Shown here piece by piece: positions 1-8,117 of a stretch of DNA of 53,541 bases. Every line of letters begins with the position of its first letter. Position 1 is the first letter of the stretch. The notes beneath the pieces are model-generated. The model was not told the origin of the DNA. It worked only from the letters and a program-made list of their open reading frames with translations, and did no database searches. The DNA comes from a virus. A program made the position numbers and the translations under genes. Location: positions 1-53,541 of IMG/VR virus record IMGVR_UViG_3300008120_006071. One strand, 5' to 3'.

Positions 1-63
1 AGTGGTATTCCGTGTTCGCCGTTTCTCTCCCAACCGAACTAAGGGAGACCTCATATATGCTTT

Positions 64-130
64 TGGTGGACCGGCCGGGTACCGCCCCCGGGTCTTGTCC
101 GATCTTTCTTCTTAGGCGTTATACTACAAT
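64..130 (-). ncRNA. ssrA: acceptor half of a two-piece (permuted) tmRNA
   Basis: Read on the minus strand, the RNA ends in ACCA at 67-64. Before it lies a 7-nt acceptor strand CCGGTCC (74-68), then a perfect 5-bp T-arm: CCGGG (91-87), 7-nt loop GGCGGTA (86-80), CCCGG (79-75). This 7/5/7/5 geometry is that of a tRNA-like end. The GGCGGTA loop followed by CCCGG and a CCACCA end is, from memory, typical of the acceptor RNA of alphaproteobacterial permuted tmRNAs. In such genes the acceptor half is transcribed first and the half with the tag follows. The following half would lie to the left of base 1, so it is not visible; its 5' end should start near GGACCGG to close the acceptor stem. Bases 1-63 would be the intervening segment and contain a TCTCCC/GGGAGA hairpin. 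The 5' end near 130 is a guess; only 64-100 is well supported. Confidence 0.75.
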
Positions 131-159
131 TTTAAATCTAATATGTTATGTGTGACCGA

Positions 160-297
160 TCAATCAAATAGATCATCTTTGGGATCAGATTTTTTAATCC
201 ATTCATGATATAATAACAACAATGCCAATGTTATACATCCCATTAACATGACACCTAATAAAAATCCGATAATAAAATATAATTGTTCTGGACCCAT
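160..297 (-). CDS. small single-span membrane protein, 45 aa
   Basis: Reading frame of 45 codons from ATG at 297 to TGA at 160. The N-terminus (MGPEQ) is followed by an uninterrupted hydrophobic stretch at about residues 7-30, rich in Leu, Ile, Val, Phe and Gly. A charged tail follows (HEWIKKSDPKDDLFD). This is the layout of a small one-pass membrane protein with a charged C-terminal tail, probably N-out/C-in by the positive residues after the helix. A late-type box ACTAAATAT lies 21 bases upstream. No family is recognised. It could be a holin-like or membrane-anchored accessory peptide, but nothing in the sequence decides this. It sits between the tmRNA half and the large repeat-protein gene, on the same strand as both. 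Confidence 0.6.
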   Translation of the reverse strand: MGPEQLYFIIGFLLGVMLMGCITLALLLLYHEWIKKSDPKDDLFD

Positions 298-317
298 AAC
301 TTACACACTATAAACTA

Positions 318-326
318 ATATTTAGT
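318..326 (-). promoter_or_regulatory. T4-type late promoter box
   Basis: The minus strand reads ACTAAATAT, a match to the NATAAATA-like boxes seen before other late genes here. It lies just downstream of the end of the repeat-protein gene and 21 bases before the ATG of the small membrane protein. Confidence 0.5.
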
Positions 327-339
327 TAAAATCAAGTGT

Positions 340-2514
340 TTAGGGTCTATAACTATCAAATTTGGTTCTTAACCACTCCCAATCGTAGCTTAATTTAAGT
401 TTTTCAAACTCACCATCTACTGAATTATAATAGTCTACTGCATCAGTTGCGCCTTTTATTGACCATTCTGCATAGTCTCCGTTAGCTACAGTCAACCATG
501 TTTCTAGTCTTTCTTTGCTGGCTTTATCATTAATTGTTTCTACATTATGTTTCAATTTAATAACTTCACGGAATGTTGTTCTCCAAGTATCCCATTCGCT
601 AGTATTGAATACGCCGATCCCAGAATTAACATTCACGATAGCATGCGGACTATCTAATGTAAAATCTAATCCTTTACCTGTAGTGTTTAATGTTAATCGT
701 TTATTGTTAGCTACCACTGCCATATGACCATATTCAAGACCATTAACAGGATTAGTTGCTCTGAATATATAATGTCTAGCAGTACACATACGATCAGGTT
801 GCCAACTAAAATCAAAGTCAGGATTTACCTTGCATTTACCGTTAATTAAAAAATACCAAGGCGTTGATGCAATGTTGGCTGCTTCATGTTGACTTGTCAC
901 CCGTCCTTTAATATCTTTCAATCCTATTATATTATTTGGTAAACCTTTTACTAATGATAATAGATGTTCATAATTTTCTTCTGATCCCTTTTCGCCATTA
1001 CTTAAGAAAATAATATCAAGTGGTTTATTTTGATACCCATCATTATGATATTTTATATACGGATAATCTTGTAGCTTATCATACAAATAAGGTATAGCCC
1101 CTTTAGGTACAATCGCATATGAATTATCTATGATATGAATATTGGTATCTGGTTTAGGCATGTATTTTACGTGATCAATTACACCAGATCCAACTTGAAT
1201 ATAGTCTGTTTCAGTGGTTGAATTAACTAATGCATCAAAAATACTATCAGTGCATGAAACTTCGTCAATTCTAAATTTTACTATTTGCATGTCCATAAAT
1301 TTATAGTTAGTCGCTCCGTTGACTCTATATTGAGCAGTAGGCATTTCTTTACTGGTAAACCATTGGTTACCAAATACGTAAATGTATGGTGGATCAAAGG
1401 GGTCAGGAACCCAACTATAATCAATAACTAATTTTGACTTTAGTGGTCTCCAAGCTCTATTTTCTGTATCAGGTAATAATTTAGCTTTAGCATTATTAAT
1501 GTATTTTTTCTCTGTAGCACCCTTTACTCTATACATTAAAGTCGGCATCGTTTCTGCATCATACCATTGATTGCCAAATACGTATATGAAAGGAGGTTCT
1601 GTTTCATCTGGGTGCCAACTAAAATCAAAATCAATATTTGGTTTGATCGATCTCCAGCATCTATTACTTTTGTCACTTAATTTTATAATTTTTTGAAAAT
1701 CAACAAATTTTGTAGCTAACGCATTTTCTACTTTATATTTAGGACCTCCCGTTTTTTGCCATTGTGTACCAAATTGCCAATCCATAGGAGGTTCAAAAGG
1801 ATTAGGACACCAGCTGTAATCAAAACCATTATCATCTATGTTTTCTGGTATGATCCAATTATCTTTATTTGGCAATAATGTAGCCTTAATACTATTAATA
1901 TATTTTTTATCAGTTGCACCTTTTACTCTGTACTGAAACGTTGGCATGACCTCTGCATCATGCCATTGATTACCAAATACGTAAATGTACGGTGGGTCGA
2001 AGGGATGTGGCACCCAACTTTTATCTATGGTTGCATTAGGAACAAGTTGTCTCCAGCATCTATTATCTTCTAAAGGTAATAATGTTGATTTAAAGTCAGT
2101 AACATATTTTTTTTCTGTAGCGCCCTTTACTTTATATTGATATGATGGCATAGTCTCTGCATCATGCCATTGATTACCAAACACATATATGAAAGGAGGT
2201 TCTGTTTCGTCAGGATGCCAACTTGAATCTATAGTAACATTAGGTAATAAAGGTCTCCAACACCTATTATCTGTGTTAGGTAATTTTATTGCATGTTGAA
2301 AGTCTTGATATTTTATACCTTCACTATTTGGTATGACGAATCTAGGTCCGCCTGTTTTTTGATGTTGCGTTCCGAACTGGTGTATATAGGGTCTATCGTG
2401 TTTGTATGGTCGCCATTTAAAATTAAAATTAGTTGTATCAAGTCCATCAGGAATTTCCCAATATCCTTGTGTCCATAACTCTTCCCTTTTGGTTAAATCT
2501 TCTATGCTTATCAT
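340..2514 (-). CDS. six-repeat protein with a C-terminal glycosyltransferase-like domain
   Basis: The N-terminal ~400 residues are six repeats of roughly 65-70 residues. Most open NRCWRPL, continue through a (F/I)D(F/Y)SWxP(D/N) motif and DPPYIYVFGNQW, and end in a YRVKGAT..KY motif. Repeats 1 and 4 are a variant type with FGTQ and KTGGP. After a Rossmann-like stretch, the last ~220 residues match the 309-residue glycosyltransferase-like protein encoded at 6911-7840. Shared features are an LS..E start, H..A..A.T..F.LI, PDFDF, NGL.YG and a W..FRE..K ending. The metal-binding IDGD of that protein is INGK here, so the domain may be inactive. Start choice: the frame is open to a TTG at 2529, but the late box at 2531-2539 predicts transcription starting near 2525, so ATG at 2514 is preferred (724 aa). 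The gene is divergent from the radical SAM operon. Function is unknown; a cell-surface or fibre-modifying role is a guess. Confidence 0.7.
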   Translation of the reverse strand: MISIEDLTKREELWTQGYWEIPDGLDTTNFNFKWRPYKHDRPYIHQFGTQHQKTGGPRFVIPNSEGIKYQDFQHAIKLPNTDNRCWRPLLPNVTIDSSWHPDETEPPFIYVFGNQWHDAETMPSYQYKVKGATEKKYVTDFKSTLLPLEDNRCWRQLVPNATIDKSWVPHPFDPPYIYVFGNQWHDAEVMPTFQYRVKGATDKKYINSIKATLLPNKDNWIIPENIDDNGFDYSWCPNPFEPPMDWQFGTQWQKTGGPKYKVENALATKFVDFQKIIKLSDKSNRCWRSIKPNIDFDFSWHPDETEPPFIYVFGNQWYDAETMPTLMYRVKGATEKKYINNAKAKLLPDTENRAWRPLKSKLVIDYSWVPDPFDPPYIYVFGNQWFTSKEMPTAQYRVNGATNYKFMDMQIVKFRIDEVSCTDSIFDALVNSTTETDYIQVGSGVIDHVKYMPKPDTNIHIIDNSYAIVPKGAIPYLYDKLQDYPYIKYHNDGYQNKPLDIIFLSNGEKGSEENYEHLLSLVKGLPNNIIGLKDIKGRVTSQHEAANIASTPWYFLINGKCKVNPDFDFSWQPDRMCTARHYIFRATNPVNGLEYGHMAVVANNKRLTLNTTGKGLDFTLDSPHAIVNVNSGIGVFNTSEWDTWRTTFREVIKLKHNVETINDKASKERLETWLTVANGDYAEWSIKGATDAVDYYNSVDGEFEKLKLSYDWEWLRTKFDSYRP

Positions 2515-2530
2515 GTTTTTTACGTTCAAC

Positions 2531-2539
2531 GTATTTAGA
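2531..2539 (-). promoter_or_regulatory. T4-type late promoter box for the repeat-protein gene
   Basis: The minus strand reads TCTAAATAC within the 40-base divergent gap before the plus-strand ATG at 2555. Its position argues for the ATG at 2514 rather than the TTG at 2529 as start of the minus-strand gene. Confidence 0.55.
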
Positions 2540-2554
2540 AAGATATATACTACT

Positions 2555-3778
2555 ATGAAAAATACTGTATGCGCTATACCTTGGGTTCATTTAAATATTA
2601 TACCCAGAGGAAAAGTTTATCCTTGTTGCATGACTTCAGAACATCGCACTTACGCCGGTGATTTAACAACACAAACAATAGAAGAAATTTGGAATAGCGA
2701 TTACTTAAAAGGTATCCGTGTTCAAATGTTGAACGGTGAAGAACCAAATATGTGTCGTAGGTGCTTTGAAAGTGAAGAATCTTCTAATTTTAGTACTAGG
2801 ATTAATCATAATAGATATTTTGAGGGAAAGTTAAAAGAAATTCCTGAAATCACAAAAGAAGATGGGCACGTAGACAACGTGGATCTACGATATTGGGACT
2901 TTAGATTTAGTAATTTATGTAATTACAAATGTCGTACTTGTGGCCCTGAATTTTCTAGTGCATGGTTACCAGATGCTAAAGAAATGGGTTGGACTAGCCA
3001 TGAAACTGATAAAAAAGTATTCAATATTCAATCAGTTGACGAATCTACTAATATTGATTTTTTAAAAAAATATGTTGATGTAGTAGAAAAAATTTACTTT
3101 GCAGGTGGAGAGCCATTATTAATGGATGAACATTGGCAAATTCTTGACATGTTGGATGAGAAAAAACGTTATGATGTAATAATTACATACAATACAAACT
3201 TGAGCGTGTTAAAATACAAAAACAAGAATGTATTAGATTACTGGAAAAAATGGGGCAAACGTGTTTGGCTATGGCCTAGTATTGATGAAATTGATGAAAG
3301 AGCAGAGTTGATCAGAAGCGGAACTAATTGGAAAAATGTTGAAGAAAACTTAAAAGCAGTTAGTGAAATAGGAATTCATTGTAAACCTGGCATCACAGTC
3401 AGTAACATGAATGTTCATCGTATACCAGAAATAATTTGGAGATTAGTTGACATTGGAGCAGTGAATGGACACGACGAAAATTATCAAAACTTTTCTTTTA
3501 ATATAGTAGAATACAATCCGCAATTTCATGTAAGTAGTTTGCCTGATAGTACAAGAGAAAAAATAAAAGAAAAACTAGAAAAATTTATTTCTGATTATAA
3601 TTCAAAATTTAATGTAGATATAAAACATAAGTTTTTACATTTATTTTGGCATCTTGATAAGCCTTTTAATCAGCAAAATCTTGACAACTTTAAAAAGTAC
3701 ACGAAAAAACTTGATTTTATAAGAAATGAAAAACTAACTGACGTAGTTCCAGAACTAAGAGATTTAATTAATGCCTGA
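2555..3778 (+). CDS. radical SAM protein with N-terminal SPASM-like motif
   Basis: Canonical radical SAM motif CNYKCRTC, with Cys122, Cys126 and Cys129 binding the [4Fe-4S]-SAM cluster. A GGEPLL motif follows about 65 residues later, as in the SAM amino-group contact of the family. The first 70 residues carry a SPASM-like set (C6, PCC at 24-25, IEEIWNS, CRRC at 67-70), expected to hold an auxiliary iron-sulfur cluster. Here this set is N-terminal, whereas in SPASM enzymes it is usually C-terminal. The frame is open upstream to 2402, but that part overlaps the divergent gene. ATG at 2555 begins with MKNTVCAIPW, where the conserved Cys motif starts, so it is chosen (407 aa). It overlaps the next gene by 8 bases. 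Such enzymes often modify peptides; the substrate is unknown. Confidence 0.85.
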   Translation: MKNTVCAIPWVHLNIIPRGKVYPCCMTSEHRTYAGDLTTQTIEEIWNSDYLKGIRVQMLNGEEPNMCRRCFESEESSNFSTRINHNRYFEGKLKEIPEITKEDGHVDNVDLRYWDFRFSNLCNYKCRTCGPEFSSAWLPDAKEMGWTSHETDKKVFNIQSVDESTNIDFLKKYVDVVEKIYFAGGEPLLMDEHWQILDMLDEKKRYDVIITYNTNLSVLKYKNKNVLDYWKKWGKRVWLWPSIDEIDERAELIRSGTNWKNVEENLKAVSEIGIHCKPGITVSNMNVHRIPEIIWRLVDIGAVNGHDENYQNFSFNIVEYNPQFHVSSLPDSTREKIKEKLEKFISDYNSKFNVDIKHKFLHLFWHLDKPFNQQNLDNFKKYTKKLDFIRNEKLTDVVPELRDLINA

Positions 3779-4880
3779 ATATAAAATACATCCAAAATCT
3801 TTTTATCTAGATCCTGATGAAAGATTAAGCAAAAAGTCTTGTACTGTCCCATTCAAACATATTGAAATTCATACATCTGGGCTTGTTAGCGCATGTTGTC
3901 ATTCATGGTTACCAAAATGGGTAGGTAATATATTAGTAGAATCTGCAGAAGATATTATATCAAATGTCACTAGACTTGAAATTCAAGAAGGAATGAAGCA
4001 GGGAAAATTTGATCATTGCAACGATCAATGCCCGCAGTTGAGTTCATTTCTGATGGGAGAGAACAATCATTGGGATCTAGTCGATAAGAATGAACTTAGT
4101 ACTAGACTAGCCAAAGCAACAATGCGAGTTGGATTTAGTTACGATCCTAGTTGCAATTTACAATGCCCAAGTTGCAGAGATAATTTAATTTACTATGATC
4201 CGTTTAATGTAGATGATAGTAGAGGTAGACATGTCAAACAAATTCATGAGAAAGTTAAAGAATTAATTGATATACTTTTAACTCAACACCCAAGAGTAAG
4301 TTTAGACATTACAGGAAGCGGTGATGCATTTGCTAGCCCATTATACTGGAATTACTTACTAGAGTTAAGTAAAAATCCTATACCTAACAATTTACGGTTG
4401 ACTCTTAAGACAAACGGAGTTTTAATGACCGAACAACATCTTAGAGAAATTGAACCTCTTTGGCCCTATATAACCTATATTGAAGTCAGTGTAGACGCAT
4501 TTACAGAAGAAACTTATAAGATAGTAAGAAAAAACGGAAACTTTAAAAAATTAAAGAACAATTTATTATTTTTAGATGAAATGATTCATCAAAAACGTTT
4601 TCCCAATTTATATGATTGGCAAACTAATTTTATAGTTCAACGTGACAATTATAAAGAACTCAAAGAATTTGTTGAATGGCAACTACAGTATAAATCTAAA
4701 CCTAAAATATGGACTAATTTATTAGCACAATGGTATCACATGAGTGACGAAAAATTTAAAGGTATGGCAGTTTGGCAAGAAGATCATGTGAATAGAAGTG
4801 AATTGATAGAAATTTTAAAAGATCCTATATTTAAAAATCCTCAATTAAAATTAGGTAACATGACTTCTTTAGTAATATGA
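3771..4880 (+). CDS. second radical SAM protein with N-terminal SPASM-like motif
   Basis: Radical SAM motif CNLQCPSC at residues 128-135 (Cys128, Cys132, Cys135). An N-terminal auxiliary-cluster type set precedes it: CTVPFKH, SACCHSW, WVGN and CNDQCPQ within the first ~85 residues. LDITGSGDAFASP stands where the GGEP motif usually lies. The layout matches the gene just upstream, so the pair are probably paralogues with diverged substrates. The ATG lies inside the last codons of the upstream gene (TAATGCCTGA), and the stop overlaps the next start as ATGA at 4877-4880, so the three genes are almost certainly one translationally coupled operon. The length of 369 aa is normal for the family. The substrate is unknown; a phage or host peptide is an inference. 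Confidence 0.85.
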   Translation: MPEYKIHPKSFYLDPDERLSKKSCTVPFKHIEIHTSGLVSACCHSWLPKWVGNILVESAEDIISNVTRLEIQEGMKQGKFDHCNDQCPQLSSFLMGENNHWDLVDKNELSTRLAKATMRVGFSYDPSCNLQCPSCRDNLIYYDPFNVDDSRGRHVKQIHEKVKELIDILLTQHPRVSLDITGSGDAFASPLYWNYLLELSKNPIPNNLRLTLKTNGVLMTEQHLREIEPLWPYITYIEVSVDAFTEETYKIVRKNGNFKKLKNNLLFLDEMIHQKRFPNLYDWQTNFIVQRDNYKELKEFVEWQLQYKSKPKIWTNLLAQWYHMSDEKFKGMAVWQEDHVNRSELIEILKDPIFKNPQLKLGNMTSLVI

Positions 4881-6910
4881 CAAACTTAAATAAAGACAGA
4901 GATCAAGTAATACTAGAGCATATACTTGAACAAGATACTTTAATAAATCATGCTAATAGTCACTTAGGGCCTCTTGAAAAAAATTCGACTAAAAAAAATT
5001 TTATAAAAAAAATTGAGTGGGACAACACTAAAAAGTATAAAGTAGCTCTTATAATGGCACCTGCTTGGGGAGTTTTATTTCCTCCCTATAATTTAGCTAA
5101 AATAACAGGTTTAATTAGAAGTAATGATTATAGTACCAAAGTCTATGATCTAAACATAGAATCATACCATATTATAAAAAATACTTTAAACGAAGATTAT
5201 TGGCGAGGAGAAAAATATTTTCTTTGGACTGTCAAAGAAAATTTTGAGAACGAAATTTTACCTCACTTAAAAAAAATGTTTGATGAAACAATAAATGAGA
5301 TTGTAACTGCTAATCCTAAAGTAATAGGGTTTAGTGCGTATAATACAAACATTTTTGCAACACAATATCTTCTTACAAAATTAAAGGAAAAAATACCAAA
5401 CGCTTGTTTTGTAGTTGGTGGACCGGAAGTTGTTACTGGTTCCTCAATATTTCAAATGCAATTTAACTACCTTTTTAAAGGTGAAGCAGAAGAATCATTT
5501 TTAAGCTTACTAGAAAATCTTCCCAATCAATATGAGAATAACAAGATAATCGGAACTACAGATAGTAAGTTAAAGTTAGAAAATTTTCCATTTCCAGATT
5601 ATTCTGATTACGATTTGTCAAGTTACCAACATCCAGATGGTGTCAGTATTGAAACGTCACGCGGATGTATAGCTCAATGTAGTTTTTGTGCTGAAACGTA
5701 TTTTTGGAAATTTAGAAGTAACGTTCCAGAAAGAGTAGTTGATGAAATTGAATATCAAGCGAACCGATACGGCGTAAAAAGATTTTGGTTCGTTGATAGT
5801 CTAGTAAACGGAAATCTTAAAGTATTCGAAAAAATAGTTGATTTAATAATTGATAGGAAATTGGATATTAAATGGAATAGTTATGCTAGATGCGATGGTA
5901 GAATGACGAAAGATTTTATAAGAAAAATTCAAGAAAGCGGATGCACCTGTTTAAGTTATGGAGTTGAGTCAGGTAGTCAAAAAGTTTTACATGATATGCG
6001 AAAAAAGGTTGAGGTTTGGGAAATAGAAAATAATTTAAAACATGGCAGTGAAGTTGGATTATTTAATCATGTTAATTGGATGATTGGTTTCCCAACAGAA
6101 GATAGAATAGATTTCCTTCATAGCCTACAACTTTTAGGTAATGCAAGAAAACATATTAATGCTATAAGCCCTGGATTTGGTGCGGGACCATCAACATCGA
6201 GCCACATGGAAACAGATTGGAAAACTTATAAAATAGTGGGAGAAAATTGGTTAGCAGAACAAACATTTTTAAATGCTTGGTATACTGAAGGATATCAAAA
6301 TACAATTCTACATAGATTTATTCGTATAAAATTTTTACACATATGGTTAGAAGTTTTAAAAAATCACGCTGATTCTAAAATTCTTAACAGCCAAAGATAC
6401 TTTAATATTAATGATTTTTACACTTTTAAAGTTAAATCTAACTGGTTTTTTAATAAAAAATGTAAAGAGTATTGCGAATATGATGGTAACATAGATTTAA
6501 ATAAATTCAATGATAACATGGGCATAGCTGGCGAATATTTTACATTAGCCTATGCCATGTACAAATATTTTGGTTCGTTTGAATTAACTGTTCAATTTGA
6601 CCACGAAAAAGATTTGTCTACGTTTGGTGATTGGTTAACTAATGATTATACTGCAAATTTTAAAATTGGAGTTAAGAATAATGGATCTTTTAAAGTTTCT
6701 TTAGAACATACCTTTAATCATCGTTCATTAAATGATTTAAATAAAAATATATACGAAAAAGAATCCAATTACAATGATATGTCATTTTCAGAAAAAATAA
6801 ACATATCTGATAATTTTAAAAATTGGATTTCTGATTTAAAACAGACAAAAGAAACTGTACATGAGCAATACAGAAATAAACCAAAAAAAGTTATTCCTAT
6901 AAAAGTATAG
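4877..6910 (+). CDS. B12-binding-type radical SAM enzyme
   Basis: The first ~230 residues have the look of a cobalamin-binding Rossmann domain: PPYNLAKITGLIR, PKVIGFSAYNTN and CFVVGGPEV. This is followed by the radical SAM motif CIAQCSFC at residues 264-271 (Cys264, Cys268, Cys271), preceded by SIETSRG. That is the architecture of the B12-dependent radical SAM class, whose members methylate unactivated carbons or rearrange rings. The usual DxHxxG histidine motif is not evident, so cobalamin may bind in the base-off form without a His ligand, or the domain may be degenerate. The C-terminal ~250 residues are Phe-, Trp- and Asn-rich and match nothing recognised. It is the third gene of the radical SAM operon, ATGA-overlapped with the gene before it, and its stop abuts the stop of the convergent gene. 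Confidence 0.85.
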   Translation: MTNLNKDRDQVILEHILEQDTLINHANSHLGPLEKNSTKKNFIKKIEWDNTKKYKVALIMAPAWGVLFPPYNLAKITGLIRSNDYSTKVYDLNIESYHIIKNTLNEDYWRGEKYFLWTVKENFENEILPHLKKMFDETINEIVTANPKVIGFSAYNTNIFATQYLLTKLKEKIPNACFVVGGPEVVTGSSIFQMQFNYLFKGEAEESFLSLLENLPNQYENNKIIGTTDSKLKLENFPFPDYSDYDLSSYQHPDGVSIETSRGCIAQCSFCAETYFWKFRSNVPERVVDEIEYQANRYGVKRFWFVDSLVNGNLKVFEKIVDLIIDRKLDIKWNSYARCDGRMTKDFIRKIQESGCTCLSYGVESGSQKVLHDMRKKVEVWEIENNLKHGSEVGLFNHVNWMIGFPTEDRIDFLHSLQLLGNARKHINAISPGFGAGPSTSSHMETDWKTYKIVGENWLAEQTFLNAWYTEGYQNTILHRFIRIKFLHIWLEVLKNHADSKILNSQRYFNINDFYTFKVKSNWFFNKKCKEYCEYDGNIDLNKFNDNMGIAGEYFTLAYAMYKYFGSFELTVQFDHEKDLSTFGDWLTNDYTANFKIGVKNNGSFKVSLEHTFNHRSLNDLNKNIYEKESNYNDMSFSEKINISDNFKNWISDLKQTKETVHEQYRNKPKKVIPIKV

Positions 6911-7840
6911 TTACCAACCTTCTAGTTTTCTTATTACATCCATTTCTTTAACTAAAGGTCCTAAGTTATGTTTATCAGTACTGTAATGACGTTTGAAGAA
7001 TTTACTCTGTTCTGCACTTAGCATACACATAGGCAATCCTAATTTGTCAGACAATAAATCAGATAGTTGCTTTGGTTCATTATGTTCAAATGTATCCCAT
7101 AACTTTACTAGTTCGTCAAAATCTTGAACTTTGTTATAATCCCAGTCAGTTAACATAGTTAAGTAAGTTCCTAATCTTGCACCATATATAGCCCATTCAC
7201 CGTTCTCAACATCCATGCCTACATTATGCCATATAGTAAGATTGTTTAAATTTCTTGTAGCTACACTTTTCTTAAATGAATCTATGTCTGGCTTTTGTCC
7301 ACTAACCAAACACATTTTAACACCTTCACGAAACCCTGCACGCCATGCTTGAAATGACGTAAAATTAGGATATGTAGTTGAATAACAATCGTGCATACTC
7401 CAATAAGCACCATTAAGATAATCTAAACAAAAATCAACAGTTGTTGTTGTGTTACCATCACTAGCTTCATGTGTGCGCATGTTTTCAACATAAGTCTTAG
7501 TCCAACTGCTTATGCCACCATTGCCATATTGTAGCCCATTAATTATGTTTCTAGCTTTCCAACGGTATTGTGCATGTTGATAGCTTTCATCTTTATTAGT
7601 AAAGTCTAATACCAAATTAAAGAAATCAAAGTCAGGAAGATTATCTCCGTCAATTAAAATGAATCGTTCTGTATCACTTTCTTTTGCTGCTGCTTTGTGT
7701 GCAGCATCACTACCTTTAACTCCGTCAACTCTACGTGCCCACGGTATCATGTTTTGAATCTTCACCCAAAATTCTTCTTTTTGTGGTTCATCATAACTTA
7801 GATAAATGCAATCTAAATCTGCTATATCAACTACGTTCAT
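6911..7840 (-). CDS. glycosyltransferase-like protein, 309 aa
   Basis: GT-A-like layout. It begins with a strand ending DLDCIYLSYDEP, followed by WARRVDGVKGSDAAHKAAA and FILIDGDNLPDFDF. The IDGD is the expected metal and nucleotide-sugar binding motif, at about residues 83-86. Downstream are RNIINGLQYGNGG and the FRE..KM segment. The same domain, with the motif decayed, forms the C-terminus of the protein encoded at 340-2514. The C-terminal ~60 residues, including LPMCMLSAEQSKFFKRHY, belong to this copy only. It overlaps the next gene by 14 bases and belongs to a minus-strand run of sugar-transfer-like genes reading away from the tail-fibre genes. The donor and acceptor cannot be told from sequence. 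Confidence 0.65.
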   Translation of the reverse strand: MNVVDIADLDCIYLSYDEPQKEEFWVKIQNMIPWARRVDGVKGSDAAHKAAAKESDTERFILIDGDNLPDFDFFNLVLDFTNKDESYQHAQYRWKARNIINGLQYGNGGISSWTKTYVENMRTHEASDGNTTTTVDFCLDYLNGAYWSMHDCYSTTYPNFTSFQAWRAGFREGVKMCLVSGQKPDIDSFKKSVATRNLNNLTIWHNVGMDVENGEWAIYGARLGTYLTMLTDWDYNKVQDFDELVKLWDTFEHNEPKQLSDLLSDKLGLPMCMLSAEQSKFFKRHYSTDKHNLGPLVKEMDVIRKLEGW

Positions 7841-8117
7841 TTAATGTTAAACTCCATTTTTTTGAATTAGGCCCATCGTATATAATACTAATATCGTTTG
7901 CATAACACCCTGTTCCATTTGTATCTGGCTGTAATTTAGCAATTATTTTTTTATCGTAAATGCTTATAATTTTATTGTCAACTATTTTTATATCAAATCT
8001 TGACTGAAAATACACGTCCGAATCAACTACAATAAAATTACCATCTAGCTTTTCGCAAGTATAAAATAATACCTTTCCAGTATCATCATAGTATAGTCTA
8101 AATTCAGGTGAGTTCAT
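7827..8117 (-). CDS. conserved-looking hypothetical protein, 96 aa
   Basis: A 96-codon frame overlapping its neighbours by 14 bases on each side, so it is probably translated with them. The protein is beta-rich in appearance, with alternating hydrophobic residues (FRLYYDDTGKVLFYTCEKL, YFQSRFDIKIVDNKIISIY), and ends SLTLNERS. There is no signal peptide, membrane span or recognised motif. Its place between two glycosyltransferase-like genes suggests a partner in the same modification process, but that is inference only. Confidence 0.6.
   Translation of the reverse strand: MNSPEFRLYYDDTGKVLFYTCEKLDGNFIVVDSDVYFQSRFDIKIVDNKIISIYDKKIIAKLQPDTNGTGCYANDISIIYDGPNSKKWSLTLNERS

Noticed and set aside
515-727. 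Antisense frame within the repeat-protein gene
   Set aside because: A frame opposite a well-supported gene, with no motif or ribosome site; the same holds for other antisense frames over the baseplate and fibre genes, such as 11544-12041 and 34994-35311.
2402-2554. Upstream in-frame extension of the first radical SAM gene
   Set aside because: It is open but overlaps the divergent repeat-protein gene, reads as low-quality protein, and the conserved Cys motif begins only at the ATG at 2555.
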